A stretch of 64,000 nucleotides of DNA from Hyphococcus sp. (GCA_013002535.1 JABDJK010000027.1:1-64000); one strand, 5' to 3'. Positions 1-9,915 are shown, numbered from the stretch's first letter. Program-made: numbers and translations. Notes: a model not told the origin generated them from the sequence alone.

Positions 1-708
1 TCCACATTCGAGTAAAATGACCTGCAAAATCGCTTGAAAGACACGGCTTGCCTGATCCAGCGTTTCCGAAATCGCGATTTGTTGACGATGGCGGTCATAG
101 CGCCGGTACGCGCCAGCCATGATATCGTCCGGTAGTATGCGCAGTTCCAGCGAATGCTTGTTTTTTAGTCTTGCCGCAACCGCATCAAGTACGGCGCCTT
201 TTGAGCGACCAAGCGCCCGCGCGATTTCTTCGCCGGGTTCGTCGAGCGCGGGGAAGTGGTTATGATTTTTCGTTATGAACTGACGTGCGTCCTCAAGCGG
301 ATCAATAATTGCTCCGCCGCTAGCGCGAGATTCCATCACGGCTCGCTGGCTGGACCGGTAGCTTTGATAAAGGGATGCGACCGCGTCTGTCAGCGCTGGA
401 TTTACAGCCGACAAATCGCGCAAGTCATCACGGCTGATGCCCGCGTTGGTGAATACAGGATCAGACAGCGCGTCCTGTAATTGCTGAATCGCGTCAGCAT
501 CGGCGTCGCGAAAAGACGCAATATCGACATTGTAAGATTCGGCGAGACGAATGAGCAACTCGGCTGAAATCGGTCGGTGATTTCGCTCAATCAGTGCGAT
601 ATACGACGCCGAAACATTCAGATCCTGCGCCATTGCGGCCTGCGTGATGCCGAGCTCGCGGCGCAGTCGCCTGATTCGAGGGCCAACAAACGCATGATGT
701 TCGGCCAT
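1..708 (-). CDS. XRE-family transcriptional regulator, ScfR/RamB-like (short-chain fatty acid metabolism), truncated by window start
   Basis: Reverse strand open from ATG at 708 to the window edge: MAEHHAFVGPRIRRLRRELGITQAAMAQDLNVSASYIALIERNHRPISAELLIRLAESYNVD (HTH_XRE). Divergent from isocitrate lyase. Not in the ORF track because it runs off the window. Confidence 0.85.
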   Translation of the reverse strand, partial: MAEHHAFVGPRIRRLRRELGITQAAMAQDLNVSASYIALIERNHRPISAELLIRLAESYNVDIASFRDADADAIQQLQDALSDPVFTNAGISRDDLRDLSAVNPALTDAVASLYQSYRSSQRAVMESRASGGAIIDPLEDARQFITKNHNHFPALDEPGEEIARALGRSKGAVLDAVAARLKNKHSLELRILPDDIMAGAYRRYDRHRQQIAISETLDQASRVFQAILQVILLECG

Positions 709-890
709 CTGCATGCCTCCAGTTGCGCATGGTTATACGGGAATCTGTAAGGAAATTACAATATTACTGTAAATATATAAAAAATTATACAATTTCACGC
801 CTTCGCACATGCAAAATAAATGATTTTTCGGTACTCAAATTTGGAAATTGGTCAGCGCAAGGCGCTCACCGCACCAAGAGGACCAGAATT

Positions 891-2471
891 ATGCCGTTTG
901 AAAATAATGTTGCTGCTGAAAACGAAGCCACAATGTCTTGGCAAGGCGTCAGTCAGGAATCGGTTGACCGGATGCGCGCGCAAAACCGCTTCAAAACAGG
1001 CCTCGATATTGCAAAATACTGCGCGAAAATCATGCGAGACGACATGGCCGCGTATGACGCAGACCCTGCTAATTATACGCAATCGCTCGGCTGTTGGCAT
1101 GGCTTCGTCGCACAGCAGAAAATGATTTCCATCAAAAAGCATTTCGGATCCACCAAGGGGCGTTACCTCTACCTCTCCGGCTGGATGGTTGCTGCGCTAC
1201 GGTCAGAGTTCGGGCCGCTGCCAGACCAGTCAATGCACGAAAAAACGTCTGTACCCGCATTGATCGAGGAGCTTTATACATTTTTGAAACAAGCGGATGC
1301 GCGCGAGCTGGGAATACTGTTTCGGGATCTCGATGCTGCACGCGATGCTGGCGATGGCGCGAAGGTGAGCGAAATTCAATCCAATATAGATAGTTTCCAA
1401 ACGCATGTTGTGCCGATCGTTGCTGATATCGATGCTGGCTTTGGTAATGCAGAAGCTACATATTTATTAGCCAAGAAGATGATCGAAGCAGGCGCATGCG
1501 CTTTGCAAATTGAAAATCAGGTTTCCGACGAAAAGCAATGCGGACACCAAGATGGCAAAGTTACGGTGCCGCACGAAGATTTTCTGGCGAAAATCCGCGC
1601 CTGTCGATACGCATTCCTGGAGCTTGGCGTTGATGACGGTATTATTGTGGCTCGCACAGACTCTCTTGGCGCCGGTTTGACGAAACAAATTGCTTACAGC
1701 GCTGAGCCGGGCGACTTAGGCGATCAATACAATTCATTTCTCGATTGCGAAGAAGTCTCGCCGGAGCAAACCGCTAACGGCGATGTTCTGATCAATCGCG
1801 GCGGGAAGCTGCTGCGCCCAAAGCGTCTGCGGTCGAACTTATTCCAATTCCGGAAAGGAACCGGCGAAGATCGCTGTGTTCTCGATTGCATAACGTCGCT
1901 GCAATATGGCGCCGACCTTTTGTGGATCGAAACGGAAAAACCGCATGTTGAGCAAATCGCAGGCATGGTCGACCGCATTCGTGAGGTCGTGCCAAATGCA
2001 AAGCTTGTCTACAACAATTCACCATCATTTAATTGGACCTTGAATTTCCGCCAGCAGGTTTTCGACGTTTGGGTTGAGGCGGGCAAAGACGTTTCAGCAT
2101 ATGACCGAGAAAAGTTGATGAGCATTGAGTATGATGAAACGGAATTGGCGATAGAAGCTGATAAACGCATTCAAAGCTTCCAGCGCGACGGATCGGCTCG
2201 GGCTGGCATATTCCATCACCTAATCACGCTGCCGACTTATCACACGGCGGCGCTATCTACTGACAATCTCGCCAAGCGTTATTTCGGCGAGGAGGCAATG
2301 TTGGGGTATGTTAAAAATGTTCAGCGTGAGGAAATTCGGCAATCGATTGCTTGCGTCAAACACCAGAACATGGCCGGCTCAGACATCGGCGATGATCACA
2401 AGGAATACTTTGCCGGCGAGGCGGCCCTAAAAGCCGGTGGCAAAGACAACACTATGAACCAGTTTGGATAG
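891..2471 (+). CDS. aceA: Isocitrate lyase (long form)
   Basis: PIVADIDAGFGNAEATYLLAKKMIEAGACALQIENQVSDEKQCGHQDGKV is the ICL core. Start MPFENNV at 891 preferred over the ORF-track start at 723. Confidence 0.95.
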   Translation: MPFENNVAAENEATMSWQGVSQESVDRMRAQNRFKTGLDIAKYCAKIMRDDMAAYDADPANYTQSLGCWHGFVAQQKMISIKKHFGSTKGRYLYLSGWMVAALRSEFGPLPDQSMHEKTSVPALIEELYTFLKQADARELGILFRDLDAARDAGDGAKVSEIQSNIDSFQTHVVPIVADIDAGFGNAEATYLLAKKMIEAGACALQIENQVSDEKQCGHQDGKVTVPHEDFLAKIRACRYAFLELGVDDGIIVARTDSLGAGLTKQIAYSAEPGDLGDQYNSFLDCEEVSPEQTANGDVLINRGGKLLRPKRLRSNLFQFRKGTGEDRCVLDCITSLQYGADLLWIETEKPHVEQIAGMVDRIREVVPNAKLVYNNSPSFNWTLNFRQQVFDVWVEAGKDVSAYDREKLMSIEYDETELAIEADKRIQSFQRDGSARAGIFHHLITLPTYHTAALSTDNLAKRYFGEEAMLGYVKNVQREEIRQSIACVKHQNMAGSDIGDDHKEYFAGEAALKAGGKDNTMNQFG

Positions 2472-2563
2472 AATGGGCATGGCAGGCACGCTGCGAGCCT
2501 GATTTTTCTTGCGCACAAAGCCGCAGCGTCGCAAATAGGCGGAAACTCAATTAAGGTATCCGC

Positions 2564-3220
2564 ATGCTCGCCGAATTGCTCCCGATTTTCGTAGCGTCAT
2601 TCGTCACGCTGTTCATTGTCATCGATCCGATAATGGTGACACCGATATTTGCCACTTTAGCGCGTGGCGAAACGCCGTCGCGACAGCGAAAAATAGCGCT
2701 GGAAGCCGCCTTTATCGCTGCTTGCTTGTTAACTTTTTTTGGACTTGCCGGGAATGCTATGCTGCATCATCTCGGTATTTCTATGGAGGCGTTTCGAACC
2801 GCTGGTGGAATTTTGCTGTTCCTGATGGGATTTCGAATGTTCTTTGAACCGGACGGCGAACTCGAAGCGAAAACGCCGGGACCGAAGGCGTCATCTCGCG
2901 AAAACATCGCCTTTTTTCCGTTGGCGATTCCGCTGATGGCGGGCCCGGGAGCCATCGCGACCATAATGTTGTTGATGGGAGATGCTGAAGCTAGTTGGCC
3001 TGCTCGCGGCGCCTCGTTGCTTGCTTGTTACGTTGTTCTTATCAGTGGCGTTCTTATTATGGCATTTGCAGGGAAAATTGCCGACGCCTTGGGACGTACT
3101 GGCATGAATGTCATTTCGCGGTTGCTTGGAATGCTTCTTATGGCGCTTTCGACGCAATATGTGTTCGATGGTATCCGCGTTGGCGTTCTAGAAAAAATTT
3201 CGGTGACCGGTGTCGGTTAG
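2564..3220 (+). CDS. MarC family membrane protein
   Basis: MLAELLPIFVASFVTLFIVIDPIMVTPIFATLA; FPLAIPLMAGPGAIATIMLL; multi-TM, MarC-like. Confidence 0.88.
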   Translation: MLAELLPIFVASFVTLFIVIDPIMVTPIFATLARGETPSRQRKIALEAAFIAACLLTFFGLAGNAMLHHLGISMEAFRTAGGILLFLMGFRMFFEPDGELEAKTPGPKASSRENIAFFPLAIPLMAGPGAIATIMLLMGDAEASWPARGASLLACYVVLISGVLIMAFAGKIADALGRTGMNVISRLLGMLLMALSTQYVFDGIRVGVLEKISVTGVG

Positions 3221-3648
3221 CGCAATCGCTCAAGGTAGGATTTTGTAATTGAAAACCCGTTCGCCCCCGGCGCGGCCCCGTAACGCAACGTCGATCCAGA
3301 AAGCAAGGCGCCGCTGGCGTCGCCCGCGCAAATAAATTTCGTTACGACCAAAGTTTGGTCAGTGCGGCAGGCCGCTTCCAATGCACTTAGTGCGCTATCA
3401 CACGCTGCCGCAAGGCTCACATCATCTGGCCAATCTGCGGCTGATTTCCAATCAATATTGGCGCTGATCGGCCGCCCGCAAATTGTCGATGTGTAAGAAA
3501 TTTCCTGGTTGAGTTGTGCTTCTTCAGCGTCTTGTGAGCGAAGTTCTTTTAACGACTGGGCATGTATCGGCGACTGAATCGAAAATGCCGTCAGCGAAAA
3601 TACCGTTGCTAAGAATTTTCGAATTTCTTTTGGCCTGTAGCAGAACAT
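3217..3648 (-). CDS. Hypothetical secreted protein
   Basis: 143 aa ORF with N-terminal hydrophobic segment; Cys-containing mature region. Confidence 0.55.
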   Translation of the reverse strand: MFCYRPKEIRKFLATVFSLTAFSIQSPIHAQSLKELRSQDAEEAQLNQEISYTSTICGRPISANIDWKSAADWPDDVSLAAACDSALSALEAACRTDQTLVVTKFICAGDASGALLSGSTLRYGAAPGANGFSITKSYLERLR

Positions 3649-3720
3649 TTCCAGAAGCTATATTTGCAATAAGGCGGTTTTTCGACAGATGAGCGTTTAT
3701 TCTTGAGTGCGATAATATAC

Positions 3721-4581
3721 CTAAAGCGTCTCTTCCAGATATCGGCTCACCGTCGCTGACGACGGTCGCCCATCCAGATCGTCAGTTGGTGAATATCCGA
3801 CGACAAGGGCATCGCCGCTTAATTCAACGGCTGGGCTTTCCCTTCCTACAAACTGAACTTGCGAAATTCGGTTCGATATTATTGCGGCGCCCGTTGGGTC
3901 TTTGGCGACTGAGCCTATTCCTGCCGCTGTTCGCAAAACTGCGTCGGCCAAAACCCCGAAGTCACCGGCGCCATTAGATCGTGCGACGTCGACATTAAAC
4001 ACAATTGGCGCGCCAGTTTTTGCGCTAATATATGCTGTCGCGGCTTTTGCTCGCCTCGAGACTACTTCGATGTCAGCTGATGGGAGCTTTAGAGGCGGGT
4101 CATCGCCAAATGATTTCGACGCTGCGGATCCTTCGAAGGAGCCAGGCCAGAACACAGTGGCGCCGCCGTATGACGCTATTCGAAGCAAAGTGTCTCCATG
4201 GCTATTTTTATAAATGACATCGCCGCGGGGGCCACGGGTCGCCGTAAGCTGAATGATTTCCGGCGATGGCAATTCCGTGTCCAGCAAACAATCGAGACGT
4301 CGATCGTCATCACTGCAAAGAAACTGGACGCGGGCCTCGTTGGCGCGCGCTTCAAAGAGCAACGTCCTGTCGTCAGCGGCTAGGACGTAACGATCGATTT
4401 GATAACGACGATTGCTTGTTGTTTGTCGGCGCACTCGTTTTCGGCCAACAAGAGCATTAAATGGGCTGTCGTCAGATTGCACAACAGATTGCGCGATTTC
4501 CTGGGCGTTCGTTCCTGATTGCGAAAACAATACAAGGACTGGCGCCAATCCAATCATCAATGCATTTTTAATTGATTTCAT
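3721..4581 (-). CDS. Hypothetical secreted protein
   Basis: Start MKSIKNALMIGLAPVLVLFSQSGTNAQ (signal peptide) within the 3721..4611 ORF; no family recognised. Confidence 0.6.
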   Translation of the reverse strand: MKSIKNALMIGLAPVLVLFSQSGTNAQEIAQSVVQSDDSPFNALVGRKRVRRQTTSNRRYQIDRYVLAADDRTLLFEARANEARVQFLCSDDDRRLDCLLDTELPSPEIIQLTATRGPRGDVIYKNSHGDTLLRIASYGGATVFWPGSFEGSAASKSFGDDPPLKLPSADIEVVSRRAKAATAYISAKTGAPIVFNVDVARSNGAGDFGVLADAVLRTAAGIGSVAKDPTGAAIISNRISQVQFVGRESPAVELSGDALVVGYSPTDDLDGRPSSATVSRYLEETL

Positions 4582-4700
4582 ACCGCACAAATGACCACGC
4601 CATCTTTCCAATCAAGATGAAAGCGTAACGGCTCAATTTGTTAAAATAATGGCGCCGATCACACGTAGAATTGGACTAATATGCTGAAACTTCGCTGTTT

Positions 4701-5426
4701 TTACGCGGCGATATATTGCCCGCCATTTGCCGACAAGACAGACCCCGTAATAAATCCGGCGTTGTCGTCGGCAAGAAAAGCGACACAGTCGCCGATTTCT
4801 TCTGCTGTTCCGAGCCGGCCCACGGGCACCTGCGCTGTGATTGACTGAAGAACTTTCTCGTCCATTGCGGCGACCATTTCTGTCGCAATGTATCCTGGCG
4901 CTACAGCATTTACCGTTATTCCTTTTCGGGCGCCTTCTTGCGCCAGTGCGCGGGTAAAGCCGATCATGCCCGCTTTCGCTGCTGAATAGTTGGTTTGACC
5001 CATTTGACCTTTTTGGCCGTTGATGGATGAGATATTGATGATGCGTCCAAATCCGCGCTCACGCATGCCAGAGAACACCTGGTGGCTCATATTAAAAACG
5101 GAATCGAGGTCAGCCCGTATGACCTCGCCCCATTGTTCCGGCGACATTTTGTGAAAGAAACCGTCGCGCGTAATACCAGCATTGTTAACGAGGATATCGG
5201 TCGGTCCTTGCGTGCCTTCAATCTCTGCGACGCCATCTTTGCAAGAGGCGTAGTCTCCGACATCCCATTTATATACAGCGATATCGTGATCGGCTTTAAA
5301 TTTTGCAGCCGCTTCGTCATTACCTGCATATGTTGCGGCAACGATGCATCCTTGTTGCTTCAAACGTGTCGCGATCGCTGCACCTATTCCTCTTGTCCCG
5401 CCTGTAACAATCGCGTTGCGCGCCAT
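4701..5426 (-). CDS. phaB: Acetoacetyl-CoA reductase
   Basis: SDR: MARNAIVTGGTRGIGAAIATRLKQQG; YSAAKAGMIGFTRALAQEGARKGITVNAVAPGYIATEMV; divergent from phaR. Confidence 0.92.
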   Translation of the reverse strand: MARNAIVTGGTRGIGAAIATRLKQQGCIVAATYAGNDEAAAKFKADHDIAVYKWDVGDYASCKDGVAEIEGTQGPTDILVNNAGITRDGFFHKMSPEQWGEVIRADLDSVFNMSHQVFSGMRERGFGRIINISSINGQKGQMGQTNYSAAKAGMIGFTRALAQEGARKGITVNAVAPGYIATEMVAAMDEKVLQSITAQVPVGRLGTAEEIGDCVAFLADDNAGFITGSVLSANGGQYIAA

Positions 5427-5863
5427 TTGATTTCTCCTTGGCTTGTTAAAAATGTTGCACGTAATTCTCAGTGCAGTGGTAGCTCATCGGTTTGGTATCG
5501 CACACAGTTTCGAACCTCAATCACGATTAAACCAGAAATTTTTAGCGAAATCGCTCCCTCCCCATGGGGCGCAAAGATGTGCAATGCACCCAAAATTCAA
5601 GCCCGCTGGCGGTCAATCATACGGCGTGCTTTTAGCCCAGCATTGGCGGGTTCATGCAACATGTTGATATCATTGAAAAAAATATAAATGTCACAGTCGC
5701 TTTCATTGATAATTGATTTATCAAACACATGGAAAACCGTAGGATTTCGCACTCTCCGTGCTATATTCCGGTGAGCAAATGCAAAAAATGCGTGCAGCGC
5801 AACAACAATGCCGGCAGCCGGAACGTTTTCCAGAGCGCCGCGAAACGGAGAGGAACCGCGGCA

Positions 5864-6469
5864 ATGTCCGAGAAATCTACGAAGGGTCGTTCCAAGAATG
5901 GAGCGACCGGTGATCCGATCGTCATCAAAAAATACGCGAACCGGCGCCTCTATAACACCGCGACAAGTTCTTATGTAACACTCGATTATCTGGCGGAGAT
6001 GGTCAAGAACGGCGAGGATTTTGTCGTTTACGATGCGAAGAGCGGCGACGACATCACCCATCCGGTGCTTACGCAAATTATCTTCGAAGAAGAATCCAAA
6101 GGGCAAAGTATGTTGCCTGTCCAATTTTTGCGCCAGCTCATAAAGTTTTACGGAGACAGTCTGCAAAGTTTCGTTCCGTCCTATTTGGAAATGAGCATGG
6201 ATACCTTTTCGCGCAATCAGGAAGATTTTCGCACAAAGATGCGCGATACCTTCGGCAACGCGCCAGGGTATACTTTTTTCGAAGAAAGCATTCGAAAAAA
6301 TATGGAACTCTACCAGCAGGCAATGCGGATGTTTACGCCAATGCAATCGACGTCGGCCGCCAGTCCGAGTTCAGGCGACGCCGAAGATTCCGGTGACATT
6401 GATGAGTTGCGCACGCAGCTTGCCGCGCTTCAACGCAAGCTAGACAAACTTGAGGAACAGGGCGCGTAA
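5864..6469 (+). CDS. phaR: Polyhydroxyalkanoate synthesis repressor PhaR
   Basis: PIVIKKYANRRLYNTATSSYVTLDYLAEMVKNGEDFVVYDAKSGDDITHPVLTQIIFEEE. Start MSEKSTKG at 5864. Confidence 0.93.
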   Translation: MSEKSTKGRSKNGATGDPIVIKKYANRRLYNTATSSYVTLDYLAEMVKNGEDFVVYDAKSGDDITHPVLTQIIFEEESKGQSMLPVQFLRQLIKFYGDSLQSFVPSYLEMSMDTFSRNQEDFRTKMRDTFGNAPGYTFFEESIRKNMELYQQAMRMFTPMQSTSAASPSSGDAEDSGDIDELRTQLAALQRKLDKLEEQGA

Positions 6470-6496
6470 AACTGAAATTGATGAGATTTCTTTTTA

Positions 6497-8260
6497 CTAA
6501 AAGCGACCGTTTGGCGGGTCATTAGGCGCGCCCTCAGGCAACCAATTCGGATTGGTTTCCGGTTTGCCTAAGAGAAAACCTTGCAGAAAATCAACGCCAA
6601 GCCCTTTTAGCAGCATTGCATCGGCTTCGTTATCGACCCATTCCGCTACAGTTTTCATCCCGAAATTCCTGGCAAGGTCCAATAGCGTTCTGACAAACAG
6701 CTGATTTTCCCGTGACGATGCAACGCCTGTTACGAACGATCCATCGATCTTCAAGATATCGATATCCATCGCTTTCAGATTTCGAAATGACGTATAGCCA
6801 GCGCCAAAATCGTCGATCCCGAATGAGCAACCTAGTTTTTTAATCTCCGAAACAAATTCGATAGTCGCATCAATTGCGTCAATGATCTGTGTTTCGGTCA
6901 ATTCGACAGTAATGCGGTCTGCCAGCGCCTCGTTTGCACGCAAGTGCGAAATGTACCCCTCCGCCCAGACGAAGTCCTTCACAGTTTCCATAGAAATGTT
7001 GACGTTTAGATGGATGTCCGGACATATCTCCAATGTATTCGTTGCGAGCTCGAGCACACGGCGATCAAGCAGATGAACCAACCCTAGCCTTTCAGCGGTC
7101 GGAATAAACTCAGGGGCAGGGATCTCCAGGCCGTCCTCACCGCGCATTCTGATAAGGCATTCAAATTTTTTCGGCGTTTCATCGAGATCGGAAACGATCG
7201 GCTGAAATGCCAGTCTGACCCGACGTTCGTTTAGTGCGGTTAAAATGACATCTGACATGTGCGAATTTCGTCGACGCATGCTGACAATGTCAGTTTTTTC
7301 AGAAAATGAAGACCAGTTGGATTTCCCAAGTCTTTTAGCGGCGTCCAGTGCTGCTTCCGCCCGGGCCATCGCTAGATTTACAGTATCTGCGTGTTCCGGC
7401 AAAGAAACAGCGCCCAAACAAATCGAAGCGGCAATGCCGCCTTTTCGCGTGTCAATCACACTTTCTCGAACCGCATTCATCAAGCGCACGCATGTTTCGC
7501 GAACGTCCTTTTCGGTTCCTGTCGAAATTACTATGCCAAACTTTGTACCGGCGACGCGGCCAATTTGGTCATCGGGCCCTAATGCGTGCGCCAGTCTGTT
7601 TGCGATTTCGACTATGACGTTATCCGCTTCGGCAAATCCGAAATCGTTATTAACTGCGCCTAAATCATCTATCCCGGCAAGCAAATACGTTGCTTCGGCG
7701 TCGTCACACGGCGCATTAACGATTGTCTCTTCCAAAACTTTCCGCAGCGAAGCGCGGTTCATCAATCCCGTCAGTTCGTCGTTCGTTGCAAGCCAGGAAA
7801 GTTGTTTTGTAAAACGTTTTTGCGCTTCAATAGAGCGGATGACGCTGATCAACCGCTTGCTTGCGCCAGCGCCAATCCAGCCGCCACGTTCTTCAACCCA
7901 GTGGGTTTCGCCGCCAGCGCGCAACAATTGGTATTCACAAAAGTAACTTTGTTCTTCGCCAAGGAAAACTTTTTTGCGAGCTTCGTTGATTTCGCCCACG
8001 ATCTTTTCGTTCAGCTGGTCTATTGTATCCACTGAATTCGCATCGACGACGCCCAACAGACGAGCGGCAGAAATCGAATCCGACCACAAAAGCGAATTGC
8101 TTTGTGGATCATACTCAAACATTGTTTGAAGAACCCCGTCGGCGACACTGCCTTGGGTCTGTCCAACGTTTACGATATCGCCAGATTGCCGCTCTTGAGG
8201 GTCGGCAATCGGTTTGTCGCTTACGAAATCTTCGGGGAACGCCTTGGCGCTATCAACCAT
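6497..8260 (-). CDS. PAS-GGDEF-EAL type c-di-GMP phosphodiesterase (GGDEF motif degenerate)
   Basis: NDELTGLMNRASL, AGTKF in place of GGDEF; EAL domain with NVNISMETV, VELTETQIID, GIDDFGAGYTSFRNLKAMDIDILKIDGSFV, LQGFLLGKP. Confidence 0.88.
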   Translation of the reverse strand: MVDSAKAFPEDFVSDKPIADPQERQSGDIVNVGQTQGSVADGVLQTMFEYDPQSNSLLWSDSISAARLLGVVDANSVDTIDQLNEKIVGEINEARKKVFLGEEQSYFCEYQLLRAGGETHWVEERGGWIGAGASKRLISVIRSIEAQKRFTKQLSWLATNDELTGLMNRASLRKVLEETIVNAPCDDAEATYLLAGIDDLGAVNNDFGFAEADNVIVEIANRLAHALGPDDQIGRVAGTKFGIVISTGTEKDVRETCVRLMNAVRESVIDTRKGGIAASICLGAVSLPEHADTVNLAMARAEAALDAAKRLGKSNWSSFSEKTDIVSMRRRNSHMSDVILTALNERRVRLAFQPIVSDLDETPKKFECLIRMRGEDGLEIPAPEFIPTAERLGLVHLLDRRVLELATNTLEICPDIHLNVNISMETVKDFVWAEGYISHLRANEALADRITVELTETQIIDAIDATIEFVSEIKKLGCSFGIDDFGAGYTSFRNLKAMDIDILKIDGSFVTGVASSRENQLFVRTLLDLARNFGMKTVAEWVDNEADAMLLKGLGVDFLQGFLLGKPETNPNWLPEGAPNDPPNGRF

Positions 8261-8364
8261 AAAAGCCCGCTCACATATTTACAGCGAGACAATACCTGTC
8301 AGCCGTAAATAAAATTTGAAACTTTGTAGCCCTGACCGGCGCAAAAATTGCCATTTCATCAACC

Positions 8365-8619
8365 ATGAAAGGCATTGTTAATCTTCCGGCGATCCGTCCG
8401 ATTACGCAAGTTGGAGGCGACCCATCAGGAAATTCCAGCAATTCTGCCAAAATTTGCGCGGGCAACCGTCAAAAGCCGGCGAATTCTAGAATTACGCCTG
8501 GTCCAATCTGGGACGTCGCCGCTTTTGAAGAGAGAGGGTTAACGCCTGTTATAGGATTCGCCCACGACGAAGACCGGGCCTATTATCAGCCCGGTGCAAT
8601 CGTTAACATTCTGGCATAA
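8365..8619 (+). CDS. Hypothetical small protein
   Basis: 84 aa ORF in an otherwise empty interval; no family recognised. Confidence 0.3.
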   Translation: MKGIVNLPAIRPITQVGGDPSGNSSNSAKICAGNRQKPANSRITPGPIWDVAAFEERGLTPVIGFAHDEDRAYYQPGAIVNILA

Positions 8620-8631
8620 GCAATTTTGTCG

Positions 8632-9054
8632 TCAGCCGACTGTGCCTTCCGCGACATTGAGATCTCTACGGGCGGTAACGGTTGTGACTATGAAGCCAGC
8701 CATGAAGTCAAGAAACGTCATTGCCATATACAAGAAAAATACAGAATTCCCGAAGCCCTTAACGATTATAAATAGAAGCAGTGCAACCACGAATACGACC
8801 ACAGAAAGTGCGTGGTTCATAATTGATTCCGAGCCTGTCTTTGTTGACCGCAATAGCTCGACGAATAAAAGCCCCATGCTCGAAAGCAAAAATACATCGC
8901 CCCATGAAACGTTCCACATATCGCCCGAAACCATCGGCAATTGAACGAACAACATTTCGTACCAAGGCGTATCTGCGGTTCCAACCGCGCCCGTGAGCGT
9001 CAATACGGCGAAGACCACCAAGCTAATCGCCAACAATGGAAACATTTGATACAT
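8632..9054 (-). CDS. Conserved small integral membrane protein
   Basis: 140 aa with about 4 TM segments; gaggt RBS upstream; adjacent to a GT2 gene. Confidence 0.7.
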   Translation of the reverse strand: MYQMFPLLAISLVVFAVLTLTGAVGTADTPWYEMLFVQLPMVSGDMWNVSWGDVFLLSSMGLLFVELLRSTKTGSESIMNHALSVVVFVVALLLFIIVKGFGNSVFFLYMAMTFLDFMAGFIVTTVTARRDLNVAEGTVG

Positions 9055-9141
9055 GACCCGCTTACCTCCTAAAACGACCGCCCCCCAACGCGTCAGCGGT
9101 CCACGGGCTATATTAACACATCTAGCGCCGTCAAAAAGACC

Positions 9142-9915
9142 TTATTCACCAGATTCCGTTATGCGACCGGGCGACCTTGATCGCGCTAAAAGCCAGATAA
9201 CGCCTAGTAAATCGCGGATTGCGACGAGGAGCCTGCCAAGATTATTGTATTTGGACTGGCCGTGTAGTCGAGGCCGGTGGGATACTGGCAAGAAGGTGAC
9301 GCCATAGCCTTCGCGACGCATGAGCGCTGGTAAATACCGATGCATATGATCGAAATATGGAAGTTTCAAAAATGCATCTCGCGAGAACACCTTTAATCCG
9401 CACCCGGTATCATTGGCGTCGTCGTTCAGCAGTCGTTTGCGAATTCCATTGGCCGCAGACGAAGCAATTTTTTTCGCTTTAGAGTCCTGCCGCTCAGTCC
9501 GCTCACCGGCGACTAGGCCGATGCTGTCACAGCTTCCGGCGTTCAATTTTTCGTAAAGGGCGACTATGTCAATTGGATTATTCTGGCCATCACCATCCAG
9601 CATTGCGATTATCGGCGCGCGCGCAGCAATCACCCCAGTACGCAGCGCTCTGCTTTGTCCAGCGTTTTTTTCATGGCTGATAATCCGAAGCGACGGTATC
9701 TGAGACCGCAGGCCTTCCAACATTTTTACCGTGTCATCATTCGACCCGTCATTTACGATTATTATTTCGTGGTTGATAGAATCTAGCGCTGTGTCTATTT
9801 CCCGCACCAATGCGGCTGCACCGCCGGCTTCATTGTACATTGGAGATACAACGCTAAGGCAGGGTTCCTGCGTGCATAGATGCGGTGTATCTGTGTCTTT
9901 AGTTTCTGCGGTCAT
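9142..9915 (-). CDS. Family 2 glycosyltransferase (dolichol-phosphate mannosyltransferase-like)
   Basis: SVVSPMYNEAGGAAALVREIDTAL; IIIVNDGSNDDTVKML; IAMLDGDGQNNPIDI; GQSKYNNLGRLL. Confidence 0.92.
   Translation of the reverse strand: MTAETKDTDTPHLCTQEPCLSVVSPMYNEAGGAAALVREIDTALDSINHEIIIVNDGSNDDTVKMLEGLRSQIPSLRIISHEKNAGQSRALRTGVIAARAPIIAMLDGDGQNNPIDIVALYEKLNAGSCDSIGLVAGERTERQDSKAKKIASSAANGIRKRLLNDDANDTGCGLKVFSRDAFLKLPYFDHMHRYLPALMRREGYGVTFLPVSHRPRLHGQSKYNNLGRLLVAIRDLLGVIWLLARSRSPGRITESGE

Noticed and set aside
5465-5520. tRNA-like string (GCAGTGGTAGCTCATCGGTTTGG...CAGTTTCGAACCTC)
   Set aside because: Contains D-loop-like and T-loop-like words but I could not pair an acceptor stem or anticodon arm; probably coincidence. 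tRNAscan-SE would settle it.
5597-6346. 249-aa minus-strand ORF
   Set aside because: Antisense to phaR, which has clear family motifs.
7245-7946. 233-aa plus-strand ORF
   Set aside because: Antisense to the GGDEF-EAL gene; Ser-rich shadow translation.
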